From: Candidatus Gastranaerophilales bacterium
Lineage (GTDB): Bacteria; Cyanobacteriota; Vampirovibrionia; Gastranaerophilales; Gastranaerophilaceae
NCBI GenBank assembly: GCA_944327245.1
Contig: CALVHD010000006.1
Span: 1-64,000 of the forward strand
Direction: 5' to 3'
Length of the DNA stretch: 64,000 nucleotides
In this document: positions 12,559 to 23,134 of the stretch, in pieces
Layout of the letters: every line of letters starts with the position of its first letter
Position numbering within the stretch: position 1 is the first letter of the stretch
The notes under the pieces: model-generated
What the model saw: only the letters and a program-made list of their open reading frames with translations
The model's database searches: none
Told to the model about the DNA's origin: nothing
Position numbers and translations under genes: made by a program

Positions 12559-13884
12559 ATGAGTATAATCAAATTATTAACAAAAAAGTTTGAAAGAACA
12601 ATTTTTACTACGCCATCACACAATCAAAAACCAATATTTTCAAAAGAATATAATGGGCTTTATAAGCATGATTTTTCCGAAATTGAAGGATTTGACAATC
12701 TCTCAAATCCTGTTAATTCGATATTGATGGCGCAAGGAAAAGCTTCCGATATACTAAAAACAAAACAAACATTTTTTGTAACTCAAGGTTCTACAACGGC
12801 AATTCTGGCTGCTATGAAGACATTAATAAACCCTATAGATAAAGTTTTAGTTGCAAGAAATTGTCATAAATCTGTGTATAACGGTTTAATTTTAACAGCA
12901 GGCATGGTCGATTGGTTTATGCCTGAAAAGGATGAAAAATGGGGAATTTATACAACTATTGACCCTAAAAAACTGGAATCAACTCTTGAATTAAATCAAT
13001 ACAAAGTCTTTATAATGACATCACCCACTTATGAGGGTATTAACTCTAATATTGCTGAAATATCCAATGTTTGTAAAAAGCATGATGTATATTTAATTGT
13101 TGATGAAGCCCATGGAGCACTGTACAATTTTTCAGAAAAACTACCCAAAACAGCTATAGAGCAAGGGGCAGATGTGAGCGTTAATTCACTTCATAAAACA
13201 GCAGGTGCTCTTAATCAAACAGCAGTATTGAACATTTCAGCAAATATTAAAAATTTTTCAAGCACATCTTTTCAAAATTCTCTTAATCTTTTTCAAACAA
13301 GCTCTCCATCATATCCTTTATTGGCAAATATTGAAGCATGTTTTAATTATCTAACTTCAAAAGAAGCAAAAAAAGAAATTGATGGTTTAATTGATGAAAT
13401 TGAAAAAATGAAATCAGAATTAAAAAGATTTGGCGTTGAATTTTATGACGAAGAAAACCATGACCCCACAAAAATTCTTTTAAGAAAAAACGGTATTTCA
13501 GGTTTTGATTTATCAGATACATTATTTAGCGAATTCAATATTGAAGATGAATTAAATAATCAAAATTCTTGCCTTTATTTAACAGGTATCGGAACAACAA
13601 AGCAAAAACTGGAAAAATTAAAAAATGCCTTAAAAAAAATCCAAACAAATCCATCTTTTGAATTTGAAAACATTGACTTTCAACCGTATCCTATAGTTAA
13701 ATTACAACCTGTGAATGCCTACAATAGAGATTTTATTTATGTAAATAAAAATGATTCACTTTTGAAAATTTCAAATAAAATGATTTTGCCATATCCACCG
13801 GGAATTGGTCTTTTATATCCGGGTGAAGCAATACAAAAATGGCATTTAAATTATTTAAATAATGATGTTGAAATAATAGCATGA
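12559..13884 (+). CDS. PLP-dependent Orn/Lys/Arg decarboxylase-family protein
   Basis: The fold-type I PLP enzyme is recognisable from VDEAH (D182, H185; cofactor ring contacts) and SLHKT with the Schiff-base lysine K213. The layout fits the short group of the Orn/Lys/Arg decarboxylase major-domain family (SpeA/Cad-like, about 440-490 residues) found in Firmicutes and cyanobacteria. The likely reaction is decarboxylation of arginine or lysine to a polyamine precursor, but the substrate cannot be read from sequence. It is followed after 7 bases by deoB, probably in one transcript. There is no ribosome site. Confidence 0.85.
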   Translation: MSIIKLLTKKFERTIFTTPSHNQKPIFSKEYNGLYKHDFSEIEGFDNLSNPVNSILMAQGKASDILKTKQTFFVTQGSTTAILAAMKTLINPIDKVLVARNCHKSVYNGLILTAGMVDWFMPEKDEKWGIYTTIDPKKLESTLELNQYKVFIMTSPTYEGINSNIAEISNVCKKHDVYLIVDEAHGALYNFSEKLPKTAIEQGADVSVNSLHKTAGALNQTAVLNISANIKNFSSTSFQNSLNLFQTSSPSYPLLANIEACFNYLTSKEAKKEIDGLIDEIEKMKSELKRFGVEFYDEENHDPTKILLRKNGISGFDLSDTLFSEFNIEDELNNQNSCLYLTGIGTTKQKLEKLKNALKKIQTNPSFEFENIDFQPYPIVKLQPVNAYNRDFIYVNKNDSLLKISNKMILPYPPGIGLLYPGEAIQKWHLNYLNNDVEIIA

Positions 13885-13891
13885 GGTAAAT

Positions 13892-15025
13892 ATGAAAAAA
13901 AGAGCAATAGTTATAGTAATTGATTCAATGGGCTGTGGAGCTATGCCTGATGCAAATGAATATAACGACGATTTAACCTGTAATACTTTAGCAAATATTG
14001 CAAATAAAGAAAATGGTTTAAATGTTCCGAATTTTGAAAAATGGGGGCTTGGAAATATAATCGAAATTAAAGGTGTTAAAAAAAATCCTGATTATATTGC
14101 TTCATATGCTAAATTAATGCTCAAATCTAAAGGAAAAGATACAACTACGGGACACTGGGAAATGATGGGTCTTGTTTTAGATAATCCTTTTAAAACATAT
14201 TTGAAATTTGACGATGAAATAATTAAAGAATTTATCAATCAAACAAATTGCAAAGGAATTTTAGGTAACTATCCTGCTTCAGGAACTAAAATTATCGAAG
14301 AATTAAATGATGAACATCAAAAAACCCATTTCCCCATTATCTATACATCAGCAGACAGTGTGTTTCAAATTGCATTGGATATTGATTTAATTCCGGTTGA
14401 AACTCTATACAAATGGTGTAAAATTGCAAGAAAAATTCTTGACGATAAAAACTATGGTATTTCAAGAGTTATAGCTCGCCCATATAGGATAATTGATGGA
14501 AAACCAACAAGAATCGGCTCTTTAAGACACGATTATTCTGTTGTACCTCCTTGTGATACTCTTTTAAATATTTTAGAAAAAAACCATAAAAAAGTCCTTG
14601 GAATAGGCAAAATCTATGATATTTTTGTTGGTTCAGGCGTTAGTGAAAAAATACTTACAAAAGGAAACACTGATGGATTAAATAAAACTCTTGAAGCAAT
14701 AAAAAATTCTGACGCTGATTTGATTTTTACAAATTTAGTTGATACCGATATGTTATATGGTCACAGACGAGATTCAAAAGGCTATAAAAAAGCAATTGAA
14801 GAAATAGATTCGTATCTTGATAAATTTATTAATTTAATGTCAGATGAAGATATGATAATAATTACAGCAGACCATGGCTGTGACCCAACTTTTAAAGGTA
14901 CGGATCATACACGCGAAATGGTTCCATATTTAATGTATTCAAAAAATATCAAACCTCAAAGCATTGGATTAAAAGACTCGCTATCCTATGTCAGTGAAGT
15001 TGTTTTTAATTACCTTTTAAAATAA
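13892..15025 (+). CDS. deoB: Phosphopentomutase
   Basis: DeoB interconverts ribose or deoxyribose 1- and 5-phosphates in nucleoside salvage. It belongs to the alkaline phosphatase superfamily. Metal-binding and catalytic features are visible: IDSMGCGAMPDA at the N-terminus (D11), KDTTTGHWE with the phosphorylated Thr near residue 90, and TADHGCDPT near the C-terminus. At 377 residues the length is slightly short but normal. An AGGT site lies just before the ATG. Confidence 0.95.
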   Translation: MKKRAIVIVIDSMGCGAMPDANEYNDDLTCNTLANIANKENGLNVPNFEKWGLGNIIEIKGVKKNPDYIASYAKLMLKSKGKDTTTGHWEMMGLVLDNPFKTYLKFDDEIIKEFINQTNCKGILGNYPASGTKIIEELNDEHQKTHFPIIYTSADSVFQIALDIDLIPVETLYKWCKIARKILDDKNYGISRVIARPYRIIDGKPTRIGSLRHDYSVVPPCDTLLNILEKNHKKVLGIGKIYDIFVGSGVSEKILTKGNTDGLNKTLEAIKNSDADLIFTNLVDTDMLYGHRRDSKGYKKAIEEIDSYLDKFINLMSDEDMIIITADHGCDPTFKGTDHTREMVPYLMYSKNIKPQSIGLKDSLSYVSEVVFNYLLK

Positions 15026-15035
15026 ACTTTTAAAA

Positions 15036-15060
15036 AAGGAGCCTAATGGCTCCTTAATTA
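15036..15060 (-). terminator. Terminator between deoB and leuS
   Basis: A perfect 8-base stem (AAGGAGCC / GGCTCCTT) with a TAAT loop sits between the convergent genes. Read on the minus strand it is followed by a run of T residues, so it best serves the hom-thrC-leuS operon; it may also slow deoB transcription. Confidence 0.75.
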
Positions 15061-17523
15061 TTTAACAACTATGTTAACCAATTTATTAGGTACAACAATC
15101 GTTTTGACAATTGTTTTTCCTTCAATGGACTCTATAACTTTGGCTGAAGTTTTCGCTAATTTTTCAAGCTCGTCATTCTCTAAACCTTCATCAGCCTCAA
15201 TTTTATCTTTAATTTTGCCGTTAACTTGAACAATCAAAGTAATTGATGATGATTTAGCTAAATTATCATCATATTTTGGCCACAAAAGATTATGAATTGA
15301 CTCTTTTGCACCCAATGAAGAATAAATTTCTTCACTCATAAATACACAAACAGGTGAAATCAATTTTAATAATGTTAGTAGTGCAAAACTTAATACATCA
15401 TAATTAATCGAATTTTCATCTTTTGTATATTCATAAATTGCATTTGTAAATTCACGATATCTTGATATTACAGTGTTAAATTGGAATTCATTTTCAATAT
15501 CATTTGTAATTTTTTTAATTGAAATATGAACTTCTCTAACCATGTTTTCATCTTTTTTAGATAGAGAATTTACATCAAAATGATAATCAAGCTTAATTTT
15601 ATCTTGGAATTTTGAATACAATCGATAAACTCTTGAAATAAATTTATAACAACCTTCAACGCCTGCATCAGTCCAGTCAAAATCACGTGCCGGAGGTGAA
15701 TCCGATAAAATAAATAATCTTGCCGTATCAGCTCCATAGTTTTTGTAAATATCATCAGGATCAACTGTATTACCTTTTGACTTAGACATTTTTGAACCGT
15801 CTTTTAAAACCATACCTTGAGTTAAAAGATTTGAAAATGGCTCGTCAAAGTCTAACAATCCGCAATCCCTTAAAGCTTTTGTGAAAAATCTTGAATATAG
15901 TAAATGCAAAATAGCATGTTCAATTCCGCCTATATATTGATCAACAGGCAGCCATTTATTCACCTTTTCGCGATTGAAACATTCTTTATCATTTCTTGCA
16001 TCCGAATATCTCATATAATACCAGCTTGAACACATAAATGTATCCATGGTATCTGTGTCTCTTAGGGCTTGCGCTCCACACTTTGGACAAGTTGTGTATT
16101 TAAAAGTCGGACTTGTTTCTATCGGAGATTTTCCTTGAACAGAAAAATCAACATCTTGCGGCAATAATACAGGTAAATCTTTTTCATCTACTGCAACTTC
16201 ACCGCAATTTGGACAATACACGATAGGAATTGGCGCTCCCCAATATCTTTGACGAGAAATTAACCAGTCGCGAAGCCTGTATTGAGTTTTGAAATCACCA
16301 AAACCTTGTTCTTTTGCAAATTGAGTTATTTTATCTCTGGCTTCCGCTGCATTCATTCCGTCAAACTGCGCACTATTTATAAGGGTTCCTTTTTCAATAT
16401 AGCATTTTCCATCTTCAAAATCTTCTCCGGTGATAACTTGAATCATTGGAAGATTGTATTTCTTTGCAAAATCAAAATCACGCTCATCATGATATGGAAC
16501 TGCCATAACAGCACCTGTACCATAATCAACTAAAGCATAATCAGCAACCCAGATTGGGCAAACTCTGCCGGTAAATGGGTTGATGATATGGGTTCCTAAA
16601 GGAACACCTGTTTTTACTCTTTCAGTGGACAATCTTTCTATTTCAGAAAGTTTTTTAGCATTTTCTCTATAAGCTTTAACCGCTTCTAAATTTTCCGCAG
16701 TTGTTAATTTATCAATATCTTTATATTCAGGAGCAACAACAAGATATGTTATACCATAAACTGTATCAGCTCTTGTCGTATAAACAGGAATTTCAAGACC
16801 TTCAATTTCTTTTACTTTAAATTTTAAAATAGCACCTGTGGATTTGCCAATCCAATTTGCTTGCATTGTTTTAACGTTATCACCCCAGCCTTTTAAAAGA
16901 TCTAAATCTTTTAATAATTCCTCAGAATAATCTGTTATTTTTAAAAACCATTGAGATAAATTTTTCTTAGTTACCTCACTGTCGCATCTCCAGCATTTAC
17001 CGTCTATTACTTGTTCATTCGCTAATACCGTATGACATTTTTCACACCAATTAACAGGAGCTGTTTTTTTATATGCCAAGCCTTTTTTATATAATTGCAA
17101 AAACAACCACTGAGTCCACTTATAATAATCAGGCAGGCATGTTGTAACTTCTCTTGACCAATCAACAGATAAACCAAGCATTTTAAGCTGTTTTTTCATA
17201 TAAGCTATGTTATCAAGAGTCCATTTTTGCGGATTTGCCCCGTGTTGAATTGCAGCATTTTCAGCAGGCAGACCAAAACTATCCCAGCCCATTGGATGTA
17301 ATACATTATAGCCTTGAGCTTTTTTAAATCTTGCAACAACATCAGTAATGGTATAATTTCTCACATGTCCCATATGTAGTTTACCGGATGGATATGGAAA
17401 CATTGAAAGCGCATAATATTTAGGTTTATCCGAATTATCATCAACTTTATACGGGTTAGTTTCTTCCCATATATCAAACCATTTCTTTTCTATTTTTGGA
17501 GCAAAATATTCTTTTTCCAACAT
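15058..17523 (-). CDS. leuS: Leucyl-tRNA synthetase
   Basis: Class I synthetase charging tRNA-Leu. The HIGH-type motif HMGH is at residues 50-53 and KMSKS near residue 576-580. The inserted CP1 editing domain (about 220-400) contains the T-rich TTRADT motif, and two Cys pairs of zinc-ribbon type are seen (CEKC/CWRC and CPNC/CPKC). At 821 residues the length is normal. It follows thrC by 9 bases and is the last gene of the hom-thrC-leuS operon. Confidence 0.97.
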   Translation of the reverse strand: MLEKEYFAPKIEKKWFDIWEETNPYKVDDNSDKPKYYALSMFPYPSGKLHMGHVRNYTITDVVARFKKAQGYNVLHPMGWDSFGLPAENAAIQHGANPQKWTLDNIAYMKKQLKMLGLSVDWSREVTTCLPDYYKWTQWLFLQLYKKGLAYKKTAPVNWCEKCHTVLANEQVIDGKCWRCDSEVTKKNLSQWFLKITDYSEELLKDLDLLKGWGDNVKTMQANWIGKSTGAILKFKVKEIEGLEIPVYTTRADTVYGITYLVVAPEYKDIDKLTTAENLEAVKAYRENAKKLSEIERLSTERVKTGVPLGTHIINPFTGRVCPIWVADYALVDYGTGAVMAVPYHDERDFDFAKKYNLPMIQVITGEDFEDGKCYIEKGTLINSAQFDGMNAAEARDKITQFAKEQGFGDFKTQYRLRDWLISRQRYWGAPIPIVYCPNCGEVAVDEKDLPVLLPQDVDFSVQGKSPIETSPTFKYTTCPKCGAQALRDTDTMDTFMCSSWYYMRYSDARNDKECFNREKVNKWLPVDQYIGGIEHAILHLLYSRFFTKALRDCGLLDFDEPFSNLLTQGMVLKDGSKMSKSKGNTVDPDDIYKNYGADTARLFILSDSPPARDFDWTDAGVEGCYKFISRVYRLYSKFQDKIKLDYHFDVNSLSKKDENMVREVHISIKKITNDIENEFQFNTVISRYREFTNAIYEYTKDENSINYDVLSFALLTLLKLISPVCVFMSEEIYSSLGAKESIHNLLWPKYDDNLAKSSSITLIVQVNGKIKDKIEADEGLENDELEKLAKTSAKVIESIEGKTIVKTIVVPNKLVNIVVK

Positions 17524-17532
17524 TTTATATAC

Positions 17533-18585
17533 CTATTCCTTTATAACTTTAATAATATCATCTATTGAGCTTGTAGTTTTATGAACAACTGCATTTGAAT
17601 GTTCAATTGCGGTTGTAGGGTCTTTTAAACCGTTACCTGTTAAAATACAAACAATTTTTGACCCCGCTTTAATAGTATTCTTAAATTTGATTAAACCTGC
17701 AATTGATGCAATTGACCCAGGTTCAGCAAACACACCTTCTGTTCTTGCTAATAATCTATATGCTTGAAGAATTTCTTCATCAGTAACCATATCTATAATT
17801 CCGTGAGATTCTTCTTTTGCTTTTAGCGCATATTCCCAGCTGGCAGGGTTTCCAATCCTTATCGCAGTAGCAATAGTTTCAGGATTTTCAACCTTGTGTC
17901 CTAAAACTATAGGAGCAGCACCACATGCCTGTATTCCCATCATTTTAGGAAGTTTAGAACATTTATTGTTTTTATAATATTCTTTATAGCCTTTCCAATA
18001 TGCTGTTATATTACCTGCATTTCCAACAGGAATAAAATGATAATCAGGAGCATCTTCAAGAGCGTCCACGATTTCAAAGGCACCGGTCTTTTGACCTTCA
18101 ATTCTATAAGGATTAACTGAATTTACCAGTGTTATTGGATATTTAGATGAAATTTCCCGAACCGCGTCCAATGCATCATCAAAATTACCGTTAATTGCAA
18201 TAACTTTAGCGCCATACATCATCGCTTGAGATAGTTTGCCCATGGCAATATGTCCGTCGGGAATTAAAACATAACATTTTATTTTTGCTCTTGCTGCATA
18301 AGCAGCAGCAGAAGCTGAAGTATTACCTGTTGAAGCACAAATTATCGCATTTGAGCCATCTTCAACAGCCTTTGTAACAGCCATTGTCATGCCTCTGTCT
18401 TTAAAGCTTCCCGTTGGGTTTAGACCTTCATATTTAAAATAAATTTCTGCATCCAAACCAATTTCAGAAGGTAGATTTTTAGCATTTATCAAAGGAGTAT
18501 TTCCTTCGCAAAGACTGATAATTTGAGTATTATCATTTACAGGTAAATATTTACGATATTTTTCAATTAAACCACAATATCTCAT
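17533..18585 (-). CDS. thrC: Threonine synthase
   Basis: ThrC converts O-phosphohomoserine to threonine. It is a fold-type II PLP enzyme; the Schiff-base lysine is K62 in [10 protein letters not shown], and the phosphate-binding GNAGN motif lies near residue 185-190. At 350 residues it is the short form found in Gram-positive bacteria and cyanobacteria. Its ATG directly follows the hom stop codon, so the two enzymes for successive steps are translationally coupled. Confidence 0.96.
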   Translation of the reverse strand: MRYCGLIEKYRKYLPVNDNTQIISLCEGNTPLINAKNLPSEIGLDAEIYFKYEGLNPTGSFKDRGMTMAVTKAVEDGSNAIICASTGNTSASAAAYAARAKIKCYVLIPDGHIAMGKLSQAMMYGAKVIAINGNFDDALDAVREISSKYPITLVNSVNPYRIEGQKTGAFEIVDALEDAPDYHFIPVGNAGNITAYWKGYKEYYKNNKCSKLPKMMGIQACGAAPIVLGHKVENPETIATAIRIGNPASWEYALKAKEESHGIIDMVTDEEILQAYRLLARTEGVFAEPGSIASIAGLIKFKNTIKAGSKIVCILTGNGLKDPTTAIEHSNAVVHKTTSSIDDIIKVIKE

Positions 18586-19845
18586 CTACATAACCCTTAT
18601 TTTATTTTCAACTCTAATATTGTTATCTTTTGAAATCTTTTCAATCATAGAATTGATATCTTTTTCATAACAACATTCCGTTATAACAATAATTGAAGCA
18701 TTTGGATTATCTAAAACACCTTTTTGTATTATACAAGAAAGATTTATTTTAAATTCTCCGCATGCTGACCCGATTTTGCCAATTACCCCCGGTTCATTAT
18801 TTGCTGTTATTCTTAAATAATAACAATTCTTCGTATCGTCAATTTTTATAATATTTGCATATTCAAAATGATTACACATCGTCATAGGTAAAACATTGGA
18901 ATTTTGACCAAGCTCTGCTTTAATTGCCAAAATATCACCAACAACAGAGCTTGCAGTCGGAAACTGACCTGCTCCGGGGCCGACAAACATAACCTTATCT
19001 ACAGGAAAACCATCCAATAAAACAGCATTTGTAGCATTCTTAATTTCTGATATCTGTCTGTTTTTATCTACAAGCATAGGATGAACTCTTATATCAAGCA
19101 TATCAGAATTTTCAACTTTTTTTGCCAGTGCAATAAGTTTTATTTTATATCCTAACTCATCAGCAATCTTAATATCACCTGCTGAAATTTTTGTTATACC
19201 TTCTCTATATATCTTAGTGCAATCTATGCGCTTATTAAAAACAATATTCGCAAGTATCGCAATTTTATACATTGCATCATACCCTTCAACATCACCTGTT
19301 GGATCAGTTTCGGCATAACCAAGCTTTTGAGCTTTTAACAAACACTCTTCATATGAAAGATTTTCTTCTTCCATCTTGGTTAAAATATAATTTGTTGTAC
19401 CATTTAAAATACCTGCAACAGAATTAAAATCATTAGCCTTTAAGCTGGTTTTAATCGGAAAAATTATTGGAATACCACCTGCAACAGCAGCTTCATACAT
19501 AATAACCACATTATTTTCACGAGCTAAGTCAAATAATTCGGCGCCATGTTTAGCTAAAAGTTCTTTGTTAGCGGTTACAATGTGCTTTTTATTTTTAATT
19601 GCCTCAACCAAAACATCTTTAACATGGGTAGTCCCTGCGACTTCAACCACAATATCAATTTCAGGATCAGTCGCGATTTCAAAAGCATTTGTAGTAATTT
19701 GTTTTACATCGACCTCACGTTTTTTATCAACATTTTTTACAGCTGCAGACTTGATTATAATATCATCAAATTTGGATAAAACTTTAACAACTCCGCTGCC
19801 AACGGTTCCAAGACCGATTATTCCTATTTTAATCTTTTTTTCCAT
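18586..19845 (-). CDS. hom: Homoserine dehydrogenase
   Basis: Reduces aspartate semialdehyde to homoserine. An NAD(P)-binding GLGTVGSGV motif is at residues 11-19, the substrate domain includes GGIPII and GILNGTTNYI, and a C-terminal ACT domain (about 345-419) suggests feedback control by threonine. It is monofunctional, with no aspartokinase part. No ribosome site is seen; TATTAT ends 6 bases before the ATG, so a leaderless message is possible. First gene of hom-thrC-leuS. Confidence 0.96.
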   Translation of the reverse strand: MEKKIKIGIIGLGTVGSGVVKVLSKFDDIIIKSAAVKNVDKKREVDVKQITTNAFEIATDPEIDIVVEVAGTTHVKDVLVEAIKNKKHIVTANKELLAKHGAELFDLARENNVVIMYEAAVAGGIPIIFPIKTSLKANDFNSVAGILNGTTNYILTKMEEENLSYEECLLKAQKLGYAETDPTGDVEGYDAMYKIAILANIVFNKRIDCTKIYREGITKISAGDIKIADELGYKIKLIALAKKVENSDMLDIRVHPMLVDKNRQISEIKNATNAVLLDGFPVDKVMFVGPGAGQFPTASSVVGDILAIKAELGQNSNVLPMTMCNHFEYANIIKIDDTKNCYYLRITANNEPGVIGKIGSACGEFKINLSCIIQKGVLDNPNASIIVITECCYEKDINSMIEKISKDNNIRVENKIRVM

Positions 19846-19851
19846 ATGAAA

Positions 19852-19857
19852 ATAATA
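19852..19857 (-). promoter_or_regulatory. hom -10 box close to the start codon
   Basis: On the minus strand TATTAT ends 6 bases before the hom ATG. A TTACAA at a 17-base spacing (19875-19880) is a plausible -35. Confidence 0.45.
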
Positions 19858-19916
19858 ACATAAATTTATTTTTGTTGTAATATTATTGCATAAAGATATT
19901 TTAAGAGGGATAAGAA

Positions 19917-21356
19917 ATGAGTGAAGAAAAAGTCAGAGTTAGGATTGCACCTTCTCCATCAGGAAATTTACACATAGGAACAGCAAGAACTGCTCTTTTC
20001 AATTATTTATTTGCCAAAAAAACAGGCGGCGAATATGTACTAAGAATTGAAGATACAGATTTAGACAGATCCTCTGAAGCATATAAACAAAATATTTTTG
20101 ATTCGCTAAAAGCACTTGGTCTTAATTGGGATGAAGGACCCGATGTAGGAGGTCCATATGGTCCATATAAACAGTCAGAAAGATTTGACATTTATCCAAA
20201 ATACGCTCAAATGCTTATTGATAAAGGCTATGCATATGAATGTTTTTGCTCTAATGAAGATTTAGAAGAAGAACACAGAATAGCTGAGGAAAAGAAAATT
20301 CCTTATAAATACTCAAGAAAATGTTTAAATTTGACAAAAGAACAAAAAGACGAATTAAAAGCAAAAGGAATAAAACCTTCTATCAGATTTAAAGTTGAAG
20401 CTAAAGAATTAATTTTTAATGACTTAGTTAAAGGCGAACTAAAATTTGATACAGGTTTAATCGGCGATTTTGCCATTATGAAATCAAACGGAACGCCTAC
20501 ATACAACTTTGCTGTTGTAATTGATGATATGTTAATGAAAATAACTCACGTAATCAGAGGCGAAGACCATATTTCAAATACACCAAAACAAATTTTAATA
20601 TATGAAGCTCTGGGCGCACCTGTTCCAAAATTTGGACATTTGGGTATGATTTTAGCTCCGGACAGAAGCAAATTATCAAAAAGACACGGTGCTACAGCAG
20701 TTTCCGATTTCATTAAAGAGGGATATTTAACAGAAGCTTTATTAAATTTCGTTGCTTTATTAGGCTGGGCACCTTCAGATGGAGTTGAAATTAAAAATGT
20801 TGATGAAATTGCGGCTGATTTTAGAATAAACGAAGTTTCAAGCTCAAACTCCATTTTTGAATATGAAAAATTAAATTGGATGAACGGTCAATATATTAAA
20901 CATATGGATATTTCAAAACTAACAGATTTAGCAATTCCATTTTTAAATATGTATGACCTATCTAAATACTCAAGAAAACAATTAGAACATATAATTGAAG
21001 TAACAAGAGAACCAATAACTCTATTGAAAGATTTGGTTAATGATACATTCTATTTCTTTGAAGAACCAAAATATGACGAAGTAGAAGAAATATTAAAAGG
21101 CGATGTTGCCAAAATTGTTCTGCCTAAATTCAGGAAAGATATTGAAACATATGATTTCAACAACGAAGAAGATATCCATGATAAATTAGGTGAATTAAGA
21201 ACATACTTTAAAGAAAATCATGGTTTTAAACCAAAAGAAACAATGTGGGCCATAAGAAGCGCTCTAACAGGAAGAACAAGAGGGGCTGATATGGTTGCAA
21301 CAATTCAAATACTCGGCAAAAACGAAGTAATAAAAAGATTAGAAAAATTAATATAA
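19917..21356 (+). CDS. gltX: Glutamyl-tRNA synthetase
   Basis: Class I synthetase. The HIGH-type motif is HIGT at residues 19-22, within PSPSGNLHIGTAR, and the KMSKS-type motif is KLSKR at 252-256. RIEDTD is also present. The 479-residue length is normal. If GatCAB is encoded elsewhere, the enzyme may also mischarge tRNA-Gln; this cannot be told from here. A GAGGG ribosome site precedes the ATG. The gene is divergent from hom and ends at a strong terminator. Confidence 0.97.
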   Translation: MSEEKVRVRIAPSPSGNLHIGTARTALFNYLFAKKTGGEYVLRIEDTDLDRSSEAYKQNIFDSLKALGLNWDEGPDVGGPYGPYKQSERFDIYPKYAQMLIDKGYAYECFCSNEDLEEEHRIAEEKKIPYKYSRKCLNLTKEQKDELKAKGIKPSIRFKVEAKELIFNDLVKGELKFDTGLIGDFAIMKSNGTPTYNFAVVIDDMLMKITHVIRGEDHISNTPKQILIYEALGAPVPKFGHLGMILAPDRSKLSKRHGATAVSDFIKEGYLTEALLNFVALLGWAPSDGVEIKNVDEIAADFRINEVSSSNSIFEYEKLNWMNGQYIKHMDISKLTDLAIPFLNMYDLSKYSRKQLEHIIEVTREPITLLKDLVNDTFYFFEEPKYDEVEEILKGDVAKIVLPKFRKDIETYDFNNEEDIHDKLGELRTYFKENHGFKPKETMWAIRSALTGRTRGADMVATIQILGKNEVIKRLEKLI

Positions 21357-21360
21357 ATTA

Positions 21361-21388
21361 AAATGAGCCTTTACGGCTCATTTTTTTT
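21361..21388 (+). terminator. gltX terminator
   Basis: AAATGAGCC / GGCTCATTT perfect stem with a short loop, followed by T residues, starts 4 bases after the stop codon. Confidence 0.9.
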
Positions 21389-21805
21389 AAAAAAAATCCT
21401 CGCTAAAAGGCGAGGCATTTCTACTTGGTACATAGAAAGGAAGGAAAGGTTAGGAAAAATGTAGGTGTGTGTAAACTTAATCCAAAATACAAAATATTTT
21501 ATTTAATATTTTGTATCAGTTGTTAAATACTCCCAAAAAATAATAATCTCATATAATATAAATTCCAATAATAAAAAATTTATAACCAAAAAAGTTTTCA
21601 TTTTTACCATTTTTACATTTCTTAATGATAAAAAATACACTTATTCTAGGCTTTTTAAATACTTTTAACAATTAGCGCATATTTTCAAAATGGTATTTTA
21701 TACACTAATAAAATACGCTAAAAACCTCATTATTAAAGAGTTTTAGGCAAATTTATTTTGTGGAATTAAATATATAGAGCATACTAGATAAGCTAAGGTG
21801 TAAAG
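21389..21805. other. Long AT-rich intergenic region with several inverted repeats
   Basis: No gene is seen. Directly after the gltX terminator is a GC-rich hairpin (CCTCGC / GCGAGG, 21398-21415). Then a purine-rich stretch (21431-21460), a 10-base inverted repeat ACAAAATATT / AATATTTTGT (21489-21514), and two overlapping inverted repeats at 21672-21722 that cannot form at once (TTAGCG..TATTTT with AAAATACGCTAA, or GTATTTTAT with ATAAAATAC). A TTGTGG at 21758 and TACTAG at 21782 could be the promoter of the next gene, and AAGGTG at 21795-21800 is its ribosome site. Confidence 0.5.
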
Positions 21806-23134
21806 ATGATAAACTCAGGAACAGACGACTATTATCGAGGCTATTTAGGCTCCTATTTTTCAGAATATTTAGCGAACAAAGAAAAACAGGACGCCAAAAT
21901 AAACTGTGTCATCTTTTTATTTATTCTAACCTTGCTAATTGCAGTTATCGGACTATCAAAGCCAATTTTTGCCAATACGCAGCACATTGAAGATATAAAA
22001 TTAGCACAAGATACTGAAAAAATATATCTGCAGAAAAATTTTGAAAACAATATTAAAAATAAATATGCAGGCTCCTATGTATCATTCCCTATAAAAGGAG
22101 TTGCCCATATTAAAAAAATCAAATATATTAACTCAAAACCAATCAAAATAAACATTGTGGAACTAAACACAAATGTAAATCCATATTTAAAAATTCAGCC
22201 GCAAATTGCCAGTACAAAACTAAATTCTAAATCAAGTGTTAGGAAAATAGCTCAAAAACAAGGAGCAACTATAGCCATCAATGGAGGATTTTTTAAACCG
22301 CAAACAGGTGTACCCTTAGGTGCACTAATGATTAACGGGGAAGTTTTAACAGGCCCAATCTATAATAGAGTCGGAATTGCAATATTTGAAGAAAATAATA
22401 AAACAACATTCAAAATGGATAATATAGCTTTTGATATAAAAGCTTATACAAAAAATGAAACAGTGAACATCGATAATATTAACCAACCAAGAATGTTGTC
22501 AACACATACTCTTTTGTATACACCGATTTGGGGTGCAAAATCACCTTATGCACCAAAAAACGGATACAATGTTTTGGTTAGCGGAAATACAATTAAAAAA
22601 ATTTCCGCTAATCCAATCGAAATGGCAGAAAATGACTTCGTAATTTCAGCACCAAAAGAAATTGTTACCAAGCTTGCCAAAAACAATAATTATGTTTCAG
22701 TAGAAATAAATATTCCGCCAAACCTAAAAGGTGCAAAACATATAATCGGAGCAGGACCATATTTAGTAAAAAATTCACAAATATACGTAGATGTTAAAAC
22801 ACAAAAATTACAAGCAATATCAGGAAAAAACCCAAGAAGTGCAGTAGGTTATAAAAATGACGGTACATTTATTATAGTTACGATTGACGGAAGGGAAAAA
22901 GCGTCTGTAGGCATGACATTATATGAACTGGCTAAATTAATGAAATACATAGGTTGTGAATATGCAATGAATTTTGACGGTGGTTCATCCAGCGCAATGT
23001 ATGTCAAAGGAAAAATTGTAAACTCAGCACTAAACAACGAAGGCATAGCTGTTTCAAACGCACTGACAGTTATGGAGATATATCCGGATGAATATCAAAT
23101 ATCAAGCCTTAATTCGGATTTAACAGCGCTTTAA
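21806..23134 (+). CDS. Membrane-anchored phosphodiester glycosidase-family (NAGPA-like) protein
   Basis: One transmembrane segment near residues 33-56 is followed by an extracytoplasmic domain of the NAGPA / phosphodiester glycosidase family. Family hallmarks are visible: AINGGFF near residue 160, a TIDGRE motif, and NFDGGSSSAMY near the C-terminus. Relatives cleave sugar phosphodiesters, for example in uncovering enzyme and in polymer or exopolysaccharide metabolism. The substrate here is unknown. The location beside lipid A and glycan genes suggests an envelope role. The last 26 bases overlap the end of nnrD on the opposite strand. Confidence 0.85.
   Translation: MINSGTDDYYRGYLGSYFSEYLANKEKQDAKINCVIFLFILTLLIAVIGLSKPIFANTQHIEDIKLAQDTEKIYLQKNFENNIKNKYAGSYVSFPIKGVAHIKKIKYINSKPIKINIVELNTNVNPYLKIQPQIASTKLNSKSSVRKIAQKQGATIAINGGFFKPQTGVPLGALMINGEVLTGPIYNRVGIAIFEENNKTTFKMDNIAFDIKAYTKNETVNIDNINQPRMLSTHTLLYTPIWGAKSPYAPKNGYNVLVSGNTIKKISANPIEMAENDFVISAPKEIVTKLAKNNNYVSVEINIPPNLKGAKHIIGAGPYLVKNSQIYVDVKTQKLQAISGKNPRSAVGYKNDGTFIIVTIDGREKASVGMTLYELAKLMKYIGCEYAMNFDGGSSSAMYVKGKIVNSALNNEGIAVSNALTVMEIYPDEYQISSLNSDLTAL

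Noticed and set aside
21431-21460. Purine-rich G/A stretch as a special site
   Set aside because: Too short and irregular to support an origin, a triplex element or a repeat.
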